This document shows positions 19,359-28,118 of a stretch of DNA of 64,000 nt, one piece after another. A program made the position numbers and the translations under genes. The stretch is from Paraburkholderia phenazinium. GTDB taxonomy: Bacteria; Pseudomonadota; Gammaproteobacteria; Burkholderiales; Burkholderiaceae. The stretch's first letter is position 1, and each line of letters starts with the position of its first letter. The stretch spans positions 1,612,001 to 1,676,000 of the forward strand of contig NZ_FSRM01000002.1 of the NCBI RefSeq assembly GCF_900141745.1, given 5' to 3'. The notes under the pieces are model-generated. The model was given only the letters and a program-made list of their open reading frames with translations. It was not told where the DNA came from and did no database searches.

Positions 19359-19646
19359 ATGCCAGGTCGCAAGCGATACCCAACGCATGTTTCGAATGAG
19401 AAATGGAGTTTTGTTGCTCCGTGCCCGACACAGATGAACGAAGACGCGCCGCCACGCCGATACGAATTGTGCGTGGTGTTCGACGCGCTGCGCTGGAGGG
19501 TGCGAGCCGGCGCGCAAATGCTGTCTATCAGCTTTGCGCCGTGGGAACGGGTCTATCAGAAGACGCAACGCTGGTTGACTGCCGACTGTTTCGAGGAGAT
19601 GGTGAACGATCCGCACTCGGTGTTGCGCGTGGCGCAGGAGCAGTAG
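19359..19646 (+). pseudogene. IS5-family transposase, N-terminal fragment
   Basis: The frame reads KRYPTHVSNEKWSFVAP, YELCVVFDALRWRVRAGA, FAPWERVYQKTQRWL, DCFEEMVNDPHSVLR. This is the helix-turn-helix-containing N-terminus of IS5-family transposases. It stops after about 90 residues and no DDE part follows. It belongs to a stretch of debris between the porin (ends 19162) and the ABM protein (19794). Confidence 0.8.
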
Positions 19647-19793
19647 TGCGAACGCGGTGCGGTGACGGGGTGCACTTATCGCAGACTTACCACAGCGACA
19701 AATAAATGAGAACAAAGCTCGTCAGCTGGCCCCCGCGGACGACAACGAGTTTCGCCCCGGTCCGCTTCGCGCGTCCCCGAAGGGGCATTGGGC

Positions 19794-20198
19794 CTATTTC
19801 TGTAAGTCACTTCTACACGCTATGGCGACGAAGCTTCTCTCTACCCACGTTCGTGCGCCGATCGCCCTACGCCTCTCCGGCTGGGGGGAATATGTTTCGA
19901 CGACCTCGTACACTGCGGTCTCGAATTCCGTGAATGCTGCTGCCTGCTCAAAGTAGCTTAAAGGGGTGGGATTCTCACGCATCGCCCGATAGGCCTCAAC
20001 ACTTCGCCACTGCGCGTACATGGTGACCTTGTTGCCATCTATGCCCCGGTGAAGGCTTGATGAGATGAATCCGGGCTCCAGGCGCACGATCTGGGTTGCA
20101 CGGTCAAGCAAATCGAGGAGTTCCTGTTGCCGGGACGGCTCGACGGTGAATACGTTGATCAACGTAATAAGCTGGTTATGTTTAGAGATTGTAGTCAT
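19794..20198 (-). CDS. Antibiotic biosynthesis monooxygenase (ABM) domain protein
   Basis: 134 aa. The ferredoxin-like ABM fold covers about residues 9-100: LITLINVFTVEPSRQQELLDLL, RLEPGFISSSLHRGIDGNKV, MYAQWRSVEAYRAMREN. Such small dimeric proteins are quinol or heme monooxygenases, or sensors of unknown role. The last ~30 residues (PERRRAIGARTW...) exceed the usual length and may be read-through into IS debris. No strong ribosome site precedes ATG 20198. It lies opposite the porin and GntR genes. Confidence 0.75.
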   Translation of the reverse strand: MTTISKHNQLITLINVFTVEPSRQQELLDLLDRATQIVRLEPGFISSSLHRGIDGNKVTMYAQWRSVEAYRAMRENPTPLSYFEQAAAFTEFETAVYEVVETYSPQPERRRAIGARTWVERSFVAIACRSDLQK

Positions 20199-20860
20199 GA
20201 TCAGTTTTTCAACAGGCGATAGTGAACTCTCAACATGGGCCTACAGGCTTCGCTTTATCCGCTTTTTTCGCAAATGGAATGTTGGACTTGTTCGACCCGG
20301 TGCTCCTTACGTGGTCGATCAGCAGTCCCGATTCGCCTCTAACTCTTTCCTTCAATCTCCTCGTCAGGAACGGCCACTACAGGCGCCCTTGTTGGGAGAG
20401 CAGGAGGACGTAGGGGGAGTTTTATGCGACCTCCCTCGGGTTCGCCTGCGCCGGTGCCGTGTTCCTCGCAAACCATCGTTCGAACATGTCGAGCAAGTCA
20501 CCGTTCAGAACCTGCACGAGAGTTTGAAGTAGCTGGCACGTACTACACCGTATCCAGCACATCTGCCGTTTCCTTACAACGCACTTGCTGACCAGGTAGC
20601 CCATGGGCGACTCGACGGAGGCGATGATCTTTAGTCTTCACGCTTTCGCCGTCAGCTACGCCGAACTAGCCCCCAGGTCGCAGTTTTCTGGTCCGAGCGA
20701 CTCGGGACGATGGGGACCAACAGGCCGTCCGGTTTCTACATGGTTCTTGGAAACAGCTTGCGCCACAAAGTATATATATCTGACTTCACAAATCAATTTG
20801 TATATAAAGAGCTGCTGTGTAAAAATAGTCAGCTGACGCTCGCTGGGTTCTACGTTACAT
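20199..20860. other. Intergenic region upstream of the GntR gene
   Basis: No gene is recognised in about 660 bp. The segment 20770-20808 is AT-rich (TATATATATCTGACTTC, then CAAATCAATTTGTATATA) and probably carries the GntR promoter and an autoregulatory site. The rest reads like decayed sequence. Confidence 0.4.
20770..20808 (+). promoter_or_regulatory. Candidate autoregulatory site of the GntR gene
   Basis: Read on the minus strand the segment contains TATATACAAATTGATTTGTG followed by an ATATATAT block. Its GATTTGT-GAA-n-ATATATAT order resembles GATTTGTTGAAAAAATATGT before the 14949 gene. TTGTATA-type half-sites are common for FCD GntR proteins. Inference only. Confidence 0.3.
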
Positions 20861-21574
20861 ATGAAGGAAGTTGTCGAAAACCATCGCTCCAAAAATGCCG
20901 ACGCCGAAGCTAGGACACCGGGAAGTCTCGGTCTGCAGACCGCCGCTGGAGCCATATATGAGCGGCTTCGCGTGGACATTATTTCCTGTGGACTGCCTCC
21001 CGGATTCAAGCTGCGCCTGAACGATATCAGCAAGCGATATGGCTGCGGCCCCATTCCTATCCGCGAGGCGCTTAGTCGACTGGCAGCCGAAGCGCTGGTG
21101 GTTTATTCAAATCAGAAGGGGTTCGCGGTAGCACCCGTCAGTACCAAAAGCCTTATGGATCTGGCGCAGGCGCGAGCCTGGACATCGGAAGTTGCCATGC
21201 GCGAAGCCGTGCTGCGGGGTGACGACGAATGGGAAGAGCGCGTCCTTCTCAGCTATCATCGACTTTCCAAAGTCCATCGGTATAGTTCAGAGAACCCTCG
21301 AGTCGTAAACCCGCTATATGACCGTCCCCACCGCGAATTTCACAAGGCGCTGTTTTCCGGATGTGGGTCAGAATGGATGATCGACGCGTGCATGCATCTT
21401 TTCGACCACGCCGAACGATACCGTAATTTGTCACGGCATGCCGTGGTATTGCCGCGCGAAAATGAACACAAGCTCATGGTGGACGCGGCGCTCGCGAGAA
21501 ACGTTGAAGAGGCTGTTCGCCTTATCCAGCAACACGTTTTGCTGACGGCTCAAATCGTTCGCGAAAATAGCTAA
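20861..21574 (+). CDS. GntR-family transcriptional regulator (FCD/VanR-like)
   Basis: 237 aa. The N-terminal winged helix-turn-helix spans about residues 25-95 (AGAIYERLRVDIISCGLPPG, LNDISKRYGCGPIPIREALSRL). The C-terminal all-helical FCD ligand domain includes DRPHREFHKALFSGC and ENEHKLMVDAALARN, whose histidines would bind a metal. These proteins usually repress catabolic genes until an organic acid binds. It closes the 9.6-21.6 kb cluster and is the natural candidate regulator of the FAH, MFS, porin and Mo-hydroxylase genes. The start at ATG 20861 lacks a good ribosome site. Confidence 0.88.
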   Translation: MKEVVENHRSKNADAEARTPGSLGLQTAAGAIYERLRVDIISCGLPPGFKLRLNDISKRYGCGPIPIREALSRLAAEALVVYSNQKGFAVAPVSTKSLMDLAQARAWTSEVAMREAVLRGDDEWEERVLLSYHRLSKVHRYSSENPRVVNPLYDRPHREFHKALFSGCGSEWMIDACMHLFDHAERYRNLSRHAVVLPRENEHKLMVDAALARNVEEAVRLIQQHVLLTAQIVRENS

Positions 21575-21679
21575 TCCATCGGCTGGCCGGTGTCTCGGTT
21601 GCTCCTGCCCAAGCAGAGCGTAACTTGTTGATTTGCAAGGAATCGTGACGCAGGACGGCTAAAATCCTGGAGTGGCTTA

Positions 21680-21912
21680 CGCCGTGATTTCAAGACTCTC
21701 GCGGTATTCAAGTGGGCTGAGAGAACCGAGTTAGATCTCGATACACTTTGCGTCGTACTACTGGATAAGAGCCAACTACCTTCGATGAATTGATCAACGG
21801 TCGTAGCCGTCAGTCACGAGGATAGAACAGTTGCGTCTTGAGCAGACCAAAGAGACCTTCGCAGGCCGCATTATCGGGAGAGCATTCGTTTGATGACCTC
21901 ATTTTCCGTCTG
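21680..21912 (-). pseudogene. IS3-family transposase (OrfB), C-terminal remnant
   Basis: On the minus strand the frames read SNECSPDNAACEGLFGLLKT, QLFYPRD, then after disruption LSPLEYRESLEI. These are the characteristic final blocks of IS3-family OrfB transposases. Frames are broken and the element is truncated. Confidence 0.75.
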
Positions 21913-21945
21913 CGCGCAAGCAGGTTTTGATCGACATCTCGCAGG

Positions 21946-22050
21946 TCAAAGGTTTAGCGCATTATAAGGTTCGACGCTTGCGGCGAGATCGTAAGGTACG
22001 CCCAATTCTTCAAGCATGATGGACACCTTGTATCCACGATGACGCCGTCG
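21946..22050 (-). pseudogene. Glutathione S-transferase, tiny N-terminal remnant
   Basis: The minus-strand frame contains RGYKVSIMLEELGVPYDLA, matching the thioredoxin-fold start of bacterial glutathione S-transferases (NGYKVSIMLEEL-type). Only about 25-30 residues remain, next to the IS3 relic. Not functional. Confidence 0.5.
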
Positions 22051-22442
22051 AGTGGGTCGTAATTCGAAGCGTGCGCCTTGAGCACCTCGCGCAACACAGC
22101 CGCCTCCTTGGCCGCGACCGTCATGCCGTGGGTAAGACCCGGTACAACCTACACACCGAGTCGCCGGGGGGAACAGCCCGCGTGGGAAAGCGGTCAAGCG
22201 TTTGAAATGCCGACGGCGGCTTTCGGGGAAACTGTATCGCGAGAGTTCGCGTCGTCGCTTACCCCGGTTGATGAGATATTAAGTAGTGCTTGTCTGGAGG
22301 GCTTGCGTGAAGGCGACGAAAGCGTCGTCATTGGCTGGTGACCGGTCCGTCTCCAGACTCACAAGGAGTGCGAACCAGAGGCTGTCCTCGAGCAACACTG
22401 TGTAGCTGCAACGGCTATTCTCGGGCGCTTTAGCGAAGTTAA

Positions 22443-23092
22443 CTGTCCCTCGCCAGTGTTAGCAGAACGGTATTCAACGAACAGACCAGCGCGGCTATTG
22501 GTCAGTACGTCGCAACCTTGACACAGATGTCGTTGGTGACGAGTTCCGCGGCCTTCAGAACGCTGTATCCAGGCAACGACATGCAGTTAGCGGCACAAAG
22601 CGTGAACGGTTTCATGTTCGGCCTTGGTGGATCACCGGGAGTGCTGCAGGCTACATTGACTTCGACCGACATTTCCGGACAGCCAGTCGGTAGCGTTGCC
22701 AATGATGTCATTGGCGGCGTTGGGCATACGCTTACGGGGGACACCTCCGCGATGTCCGCCGGCTCGATCCGCTACGCAATGGAGGTGACGACCACGACGC
22801 CAATGCTTGTGGTGAACCGAGGTTCGAGCGCGGGCTCGTCATCTCTGGCGCAACTGCAGCAGGATTTCGGCAGCACGATTGCGACGCTGAGCGATGTTTC
22901 GTATCTGAGCGGCATGAGCGTGAGCGCCCCCCTTTCGTCTACGCGGAAATCAACGGAGTTGTTTGTCCGGCCACCCCTATGGTGGTGGGCGCACATGGGG
23001 AGAGGGAAGTGTTCAGTTATACCAGCTATACCCGTCGCGCCATCATCCATCGGAATCGGTACGTGTTTTTGTCGATATCATCATATTGTTAG
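22443..23092 (+). pseudogene. Unrecognised Ser/Thr/Gly-rich ORF, frameshifted
   Basis: One frame is open from 22443 (after a stop) to about 22930 and reads TVFNEQTSAAIGQYVATLTQ, PGVLQATLTSTDISGQPVGS, GGVGHTLTGDTSAMSAG. After a run of C at about 22929-22934 a second frame continues with VYAEINGVVCPATPMVVGAH and ends at TAG 23092. Joined, about 215 residues look like one protein. There is no obvious signal peptide, ribosome site or family match I recognise; the composition resembles a secreted or surface protein. Most likely a gene fragment. Confidence 0.35.
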
Positions 23093-23637
23093 CTGGCAGT
23101 CCAATGCGAAATCCTCTTCTGGCGGCGGTCCCTCTTGTTACCGCAATCGGTTTGCGCTGCCACCATCGTCGTTCATAGATCTGACTTAAGGGGATCGGAA
23201 TACAAGCCACACGGAGTCCTCACAAAATGGCTTATGCCATCTTTTACTGGGTGCTGTGCTGAAGAGAGCTGTCCTGGTAGGTCACCGCAAACGATAAGTT
23301 CATCAATGCACCAGACCTACCGGTAGTTCGTCTGACGGCTCGAAAATCCCGCATGGGCGGCACGTCAGCTGTTCGTCTGAACATGTCATACCTGTAACCG
23401 GTGAAGCAATCGATCAACCGCTTGTTACTCACTGAAGACAGCGCTATCGGCATCCAAACATCAAAGATTCGCTGCCATACGTTCTGCGCGGATTCTTGCA
23501 AACCGACGATGGGCATCTATAATTTTTGGACCGAGCAGATTCTGCCGGTCCTGTCTGTGTTGACTGAAGCCTCATACCGCCAGACTTAGGACGGAGTGAG
23601 GCATCCTCGTAAAGACGAGCGTTTGCCGAGGCCTGTC
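23093..23637. other. Intergenic region before the aldehyde-dehydrogenase-type operon
   Basis: No gene, RNA or strong promoter could be recognised in about 545 bp. Short frames here have no family resemblance. It presumably includes the promoter of the 23638 operon. Confidence 0.4.
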
Positions 23638-24207
23638 ATGAACAACGATTCGTTGACCGCCGTTGCCGGTCCCGCGACAGACGGCGAGACAATCACGGCG
23701 AATGGGCAGCCTGATCCAGAAATGGAAACGCGGTTTGCCCCACGCAGGTGGACGCACGTCCAGATCAATGGCGTTGAGCATTCCGTCAACGTGGAAGCAA
23801 GGACGACCCTTTTGGATCTGTTGCGCGAACAGGTGCAGTTGACAGGCGCAAAAAAGGGCTGCAACCGCGGAGAATGCGGCGCTTGCACGGTGTTGATGGA
23901 TAACCGGCGCGTCAATGCCTGCCTCGTGCTCGCAGTCAGTGCCGATGGCAAGAAAATCACCACGATAGAGGGATTAGCGAGTGATGGGGTGCTGCATCCC
24001 GTCCAGCAGGCCTTCATTGAGCACGATGCCTTCCAGTGTGGTTTTTGTACCTGTGGCCAGATCATGTCCGCTGTGGGCTGCATTGCCGAGGGACACACCG
24101 GTTCCAACGCTGAAATTCGCGAATGGATGAGCGGTAATATCTGTCGCTGTTCTGCGTATCCGCAGATCGCGGCGGCTGTCGAGGCTGCCGCGAAGGAGAT
24201 GGGCTGA
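23638..24207 (+). CDS. [2Fe-2S] subunit of cytoplasmic aldehyde/xanthine dehydrogenase (PaoA/YagT-like)
   Basis: 189 aa from ATG 23638, where GAGG lies about 6 nt upstream; GTG 23596 is an alternative. First cluster site: CNRGECGACTVLMD plus a cysteine in VNACLVL; second: CGFCTCGQIMSA and CRCSAYPQI. A ~40-residue N-terminal extension precedes the ferredoxin domain; it lacks the Tat signal of YagT. It begins a three-gene operon with overlapping stops and starts (24207, 25190). The complex oxidises aldehydes or purine-like heterocycles with Mo-cofactor. Confidence 0.87.
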   Translation: MNNDSLTAVAGPATDGETITANGQPDPEMETRFAPRRWTHVQINGVEHSVNVEARTTLLDLLREQVQLTGAKKGCNRGECGACTVLMDNRRVNACLVLAVSADGKKITTIEGLASDGVLHPVQQAFIEHDAFQCGFCTCGQIMSAVGCIAEGHTGSNAEIREWMSGNICRCSAYPQIAAAVEAAAKEMG

Positions 24208-25193
24208 TGCGCGACTTTAGTTATGCCTGCGCGACGACGCGGGCCGACGCCCTGACGCTCGCCCAACTGCCCGACGCGGCGGTGTTGGCTGGTGGGACTG
24301 AACTCCTCAACTGGTTCCGCATCGGGATTACCAAACCTGAACGGGTCGTCGATATCAGCCGTGTGCCTGAAATGGATCGCATCGAAGCGTTACCATGCGG
24401 GGGGCTGCGGATCGGCGCACTTGCCAGGCTTAACGACGTGGCGCAACACGAACGGGTCCGCAACGCTTATCCCGTCCTGTCGCAGGCGATTCTGAAATCG
24501 GCCTCTGCCCAGTTGCGCAATCTTGCGACTATCGGCGGCAATCCCCTGCAACGTGTACGCTGCGCCTACTTCCGTGCCGATGCGCCCACACCGTGCAACA
24601 AACGAGTGGCGGGCTCGGGCTGCGCAGCATTGCACGGCCTGAACGAAAGGCACGCGATCTTCGGCTGGACCGACGAGTGTGTGGCGGTGCAGCCCTCCGA
24701 CCCGGCAGTGGCGCTCGCTGCACTGGATGCGGTGATCGTAACCGAGGATGCGCAAGGCGGCGGCCGGCGCATTCCCGCACGCAGCTTCCACGTGCTGCCC
24801 GACGAAAATCCATCCGCACACACCGTGTTGCGTCATGGCGAACTGATCACCAGTATCGAATTAGGTGGGCCAGCGCCGAAATCTGCATATTTGAAGATTC
24901 GGGAGCGGGAGAGTTATGAGTACGCCATCGTGTCCGCGGCGGTAGCGCTCGAACTGGACGGCGACGTGATCAACAAGGCTCGCGTTGCTTTGGGGTCCGT
25001 AGCAATGCGCCCCTGGCGTCTCGACGAGACAGAGCGACTGCTAGTCGGCGAGCGGCTGGGCTCGGCCGGCGTCGCGGCTGCGGTAGGGGCGAGCTTTGCC
25101 GATGCCCGACCGCTATCGTCCAACGGATACAAGATCGCGCTCGCTCGCAACGCTACGCTTCGCGCCATCGAACTCGCGGCGAGTGCGCCATGA
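24207..25193 (+). CDS. FAD-binding subunit of aldehyde/xanthine dehydrogenase (PaoB/YagS-like)
   Basis: 328 aa. The CoxM-type FAD domain shows AVLAGGTELLNWFRIG (about residues 29-44), ATIGGNPLQRVRC, and CNKRVAGSGCAALHG. The RCAYFR and CNK cysteines correspond to the extra [4Fe-4S] insertion known in the YagS/PaoB and 4-hydroxybenzoyl-CoA reductase groups. A C-terminal CO_deh_flav_C domain follows from about 225. Start overlaps the previous stop (ATGCG...), implying coupled translation. Confidence 0.88.
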   Translation: MRDFSYACATTRADALTLAQLPDAAVLAGGTELLNWFRIGITKPERVVDISRVPEMDRIEALPCGGLRIGALARLNDVAQHERVRNAYPVLSQAILKSASAQLRNLATIGGNPLQRVRCAYFRADAPTPCNKRVAGSGCAALHGLNERHAIFGWTDECVAVQPSDPAVALAALDAVIVTEDAQGGGRRIPARSFHVLPDENPSAHTVLRHGELITSIELGGPAPKSAYLKIRERESYEYAIVSAAVALELDGDVINKARVALGSVAMRPWRLDETERLLVGERLGSAGVAAAVGASFADARPLSSNGYKIALARNATLRAIELAASAP

Positions 25194-27391
25194 ACCATTC
25201 GGGTGAATCGATTGCACGCTTCGACGGTCCGGTAAAGGTGACGGGCGAGGCCCGTTATGCCGGCGACCAGAATCTGCCAGCACAGCTCTATGCGGTGATG
25301 GTATCTGCCACCGTTCCGGCCGGTTGGGTCGAGAAGATCGACGCGCACGAGGCGCTGGCGATGCCCGGTGTTACGCACGTGCTAACCGCCGCCGACATGC
25401 CGAAAGTGCATGCAAGGCTGGCCGACATCAGTGTTCCGCCGCTCGCCACCCGCTTCGTTCCGATGCAGACTGACGAAGTCGTTTATGAGGGGCAGCCGGT
25501 GGCAATCGTGCTGGCGGAGAGCATCGAAGCGGCCGAGTCAGGTGCGGATTCCGTATGCGTGGACTACCGAGCCACTTCCTTCATCGTGCCCGACACCGCA
25601 CCAGCCGAACCGCCTGCGCCGGAGCGGGGTGGCTATTCCCATTCGAGTGCTTTGGAATTTTGCAAGGGTGATGCGGCGTCGGCTATCGCCGCCGCACCGC
25701 TCAGGACGGGTGCCGAGTACATACAGCCGTCTCGCCACGCAAACCCGATGGAGCCGTGCGCCATCCTGGCAGTCTGGAAGGACAAGCAGCTTACCGTTTA
25801 CGACTCGGTGCAACACCTGCCGGCGGTTCAAAACACGCTCGCTGCCGCGTTCGGCATCGACCCGGCGTGGGTCCGGGTAGTTTCCCCGTACACGGGCGGC
25901 GGATTCGGTGTGAAAGCGTTCGTCTGGCCGCACGAAATCCTCGCCAGCATGGCGGCCTGGGTGACGCGTCGGCCAGTCAAACTGGTGCTCAGTCGGCAGA
26001 ACATGTACGACATGGTCGGATTTCAGCCGCAGATGACGCAAAACGTCGCGTTGGGTGCCAGCGAGGACGGCAAACTGCTTGGCATTGTCCACGCGGTCAC
26101 CAACATCACGAGCGTCACGGAAGATTATGTCGAGTTCGGATCGATCCCGGGACGGTCCTTTTATGCATGCGATAACATTTCGACCAGCCAGAAGGTTCGC
26201 CGTGGGAATGTCGTGCTGCCGACCTTCATGCGCTCTCCATGGGACGGCCCAGGTTCATGGTCGCTCGGCTCGGCCATGGACGAACTGGCACGCACGTTGA
26301 AGGTCGATCCGCTGGAGTTGCGGCTCGCCAACTACGCTGAAACCGATCCTGAAAGCGGGAAGTCGTGGTCGTCGAAAAAATTACGAGAGGCCTATAACGA
26401 AGGCGCGCGCCGCTTCCGTTGGCAAGACAGGCCAAAGGGCGGTACGCGCGACGGACATTGGCGCATTGGCTGCGGCCTCGCCGATTGCAGCCAGGGGCAG
26501 GCGCGATTCCATACCACCGCGCGAGTACGGCTCAACGCACACGGAATGGCGCGACTGGAATCCAGCTTCTGCGACATCGGCACTGGTTCCGCCACGGTCT
26601 TTCCGCAGATCGTCGCAGAAATCCTGGGCCTGAAGCCAGAGGAAGTCAGCGTTCTGGCAGGTGACACCTCACTGCCTTATTCGGGGCCGACTTATGGCTC
26701 GGGGACGACGATCAGCACAGGCGCGGCGTTGCAGCAGGCGGCGCAAGGGGTGCGCGCGAAGCTCGCGCGGCTGGCCGGTTGGCCGACGGAAGAGGTGACC
26801 ATGCGCAACGGGCACATTCTCTATGGCGAAAGGTCGCGCAGCATCCAGTCCGTGTTGGACGAGGCAGGCGTCTTTGAACTTGTTTGCGACGGCGCCTTCG
26901 ACCTGCCTGGTGGGGCGCCCGTTGATATGGGTGCTCCGGAATTTCCTGCTCGTACGTTTGGCGTGATCTTCGTGGAAGTCGCCGTCGATCCGGATCTGGG
27001 CCTGCTGCGTTTGCGGCGGGCAACAGGAATCTATAGCGCCGGCCGTATCATTAACCCTCGGACTGCGCGGTCACAGATGATAGGCGGCATCGTCTGGGGC
27101 TGGGGTATGGCGGCGATGGAGGGTAGCCACTTCGAGCCAGCTCTGGGCCGCTGGATTTCGAAAGACCTGGCCGGCGTTGCGCTGCCCGTGAACGCAGACA
27201 TTCCGCCGGCCATCGATGTCGGGTTCGTCGACGAATACGACGCCAACTCCGGACCGCTCGGCGCCAAAGGTATCGGAGAACTCTGCGCCACAGGGGTTGC
27301 CGCCGCCGTCGCCAACGCGGTCTACGACGCCATCGGCGTGCGGGTGCGCGAATTACCGATCACACCCGATAAGTTGATGGGCGGTTTGTAG
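25190..27391 (+). CDS. Molybdopterin-binding large subunit of aldehyde/xanthine dehydrogenase (PaoC/YagR-like)
   Basis: 733 aa. Key elements: RARYAGDQNLPAQLYAVMV-like start domain, NPMEPCAILAVW, YTGGGFGVKAFVW (molybdopterin loop), MRSPWDGPGSWSLGSAMDEL, GSGTTISTGAALQQAAQG, and GPLGAKGIGELCATGVAAAV with the catalytic glutamate in GIGE. No signal peptide, so a cytoplasmic enzyme, unlike the Tat-exported paralogue at 10974. ATGA overlap with the FAD subunit. A maturation factor (XdhC/PaoD) usually accompanies this operon but none is seen nearby. Confidence 0.9.
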   Translation: MNHSGESIARFDGPVKVTGEARYAGDQNLPAQLYAVMVSATVPAGWVEKIDAHEALAMPGVTHVLTAADMPKVHARLADISVPPLATRFVPMQTDEVVYEGQPVAIVLAESIEAAESGADSVCVDYRATSFIVPDTAPAEPPAPERGGYSHSSALEFCKGDAASAIAAAPLRTGAEYIQPSRHANPMEPCAILAVWKDKQLTVYDSVQHLPAVQNTLAAAFGIDPAWVRVVSPYTGGGFGVKAFVWPHEILASMAAWVTRRPVKLVLSRQNMYDMVGFQPQMTQNVALGASEDGKLLGIVHAVTNITSVTEDYVEFGSIPGRSFYACDNISTSQKVRRGNVVLPTFMRSPWDGPGSWSLGSAMDELARTLKVDPLELRLANYAETDPESGKSWSSKKLREAYNEGARRFRWQDRPKGGTRDGHWRIGCGLADCSQGQARFHTTARVRLNAHGMARLESSFCDIGTGSATVFPQIVAEILGLKPEEVSVLAGDTSLPYSGPTYGSGTTISTGAALQQAAQGVRAKLARLAGWPTEEVTMRNGHILYGERSRSIQSVLDEAGVFELVCDGAFDLPGGAPVDMGAPEFPARTFGVIFVEVAVDPDLGLLRLRRATGIYSAGRIINPRTARSQMIGGIVWGWGMAAMEGSHFEPALGRWISKDLAGVALPVNADIPPAIDVGFVDEYDANSGPLGAKGIGELCATGVAAAVANAVYDAIGVRVRELPITPDKLMGGL

Positions 27392-27540
27392 AAGCTGCCG
27401 GTTCCCCGATATGGACATGGGGAGCACGGAGGCCGTTGCGACCCGCCCGCCGTTAGCGACTCATTCCGGCCGAGGGCGTGCGAAAACGCATTCATCACCT
27501 AAACTGAATCAACGCATTGAGACCGGGTGACTCCAGCGAT

Positions 27541-28048
27541 ACCTCGACATGATTGAAACTGCAGACCGAACCAGTCCGACAGGTTTCGATGTGAAGACCG
27601 TGCGCCTGTACGAGACGATCGCGCTCCTGCGCCAGCACCAGCGGTGCAAGAGAACCGGTACCGTTGGCTACAACGTCCAGACGTTCCTGATACGAAGCAT
27701 CATCAGATCGTCGAACACGAGGTGAAGAATATCGGAAGCGATCACGGGTAACTCAGCAGGAGGGCTTTGTCGGCGAAGAGCGCCATGGGCAAGCCGAAGC
27801 TAAAGGTGCTGGCTGACCGGGGGTACTTCAGCGGTCCGGATATCCGTGCGTGCAAACTGGCCGGGATCAAGGCGTATGTCCCGAAACCACTTACCTCGGC
27901 ATCAAGGAAGAAAGGACTCTTTACCAAGCGCGACTTCGTCTACGTTGCAAGGAACGATGAGTATCGATGCCTCGCCGATCACGGGCAACAGATCGCGCAT
28001 ATCCAGAAGGAGATGCACGCGGTCGATGCAGGCACACCAGCGCTATAG
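27541..28048 (+). pseudogene. IS1182-family transposase remnant
   Basis: Pieces of an IS1182-type DDE transposase lie in two plus-strand frames: GTVGYNVQT (about 27660), then after a frameshift DTKHHQIVEHEVKNIGSDHG, a stop codon, and SAKSAMGKPKLKVLADRGYF, AGIKAYVPKPLTSA, KRDFVYVARNDEYRC. The N-terminal half and C-terminus are absent. Inactive relic between the Mo-hydroxylase operon and the tannase-family gene. Confidence 0.85.
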
Positions 28049-28118
28049 ATTGCGGTTGATGCGCGACGCGCGGCGATAACGGGCGCGGTAGCCATTCGCG
28101 CGTCGCGGCTTGCGTTCG

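Noticed and set aside
20200..20214. GATCAGTTTTTC next to the ABM start resembling the IS5 end CAAAACTGATCAA
   Set aside because: Only about 10 bases match, there is one extra T, and no second end or transposase is linked to it.
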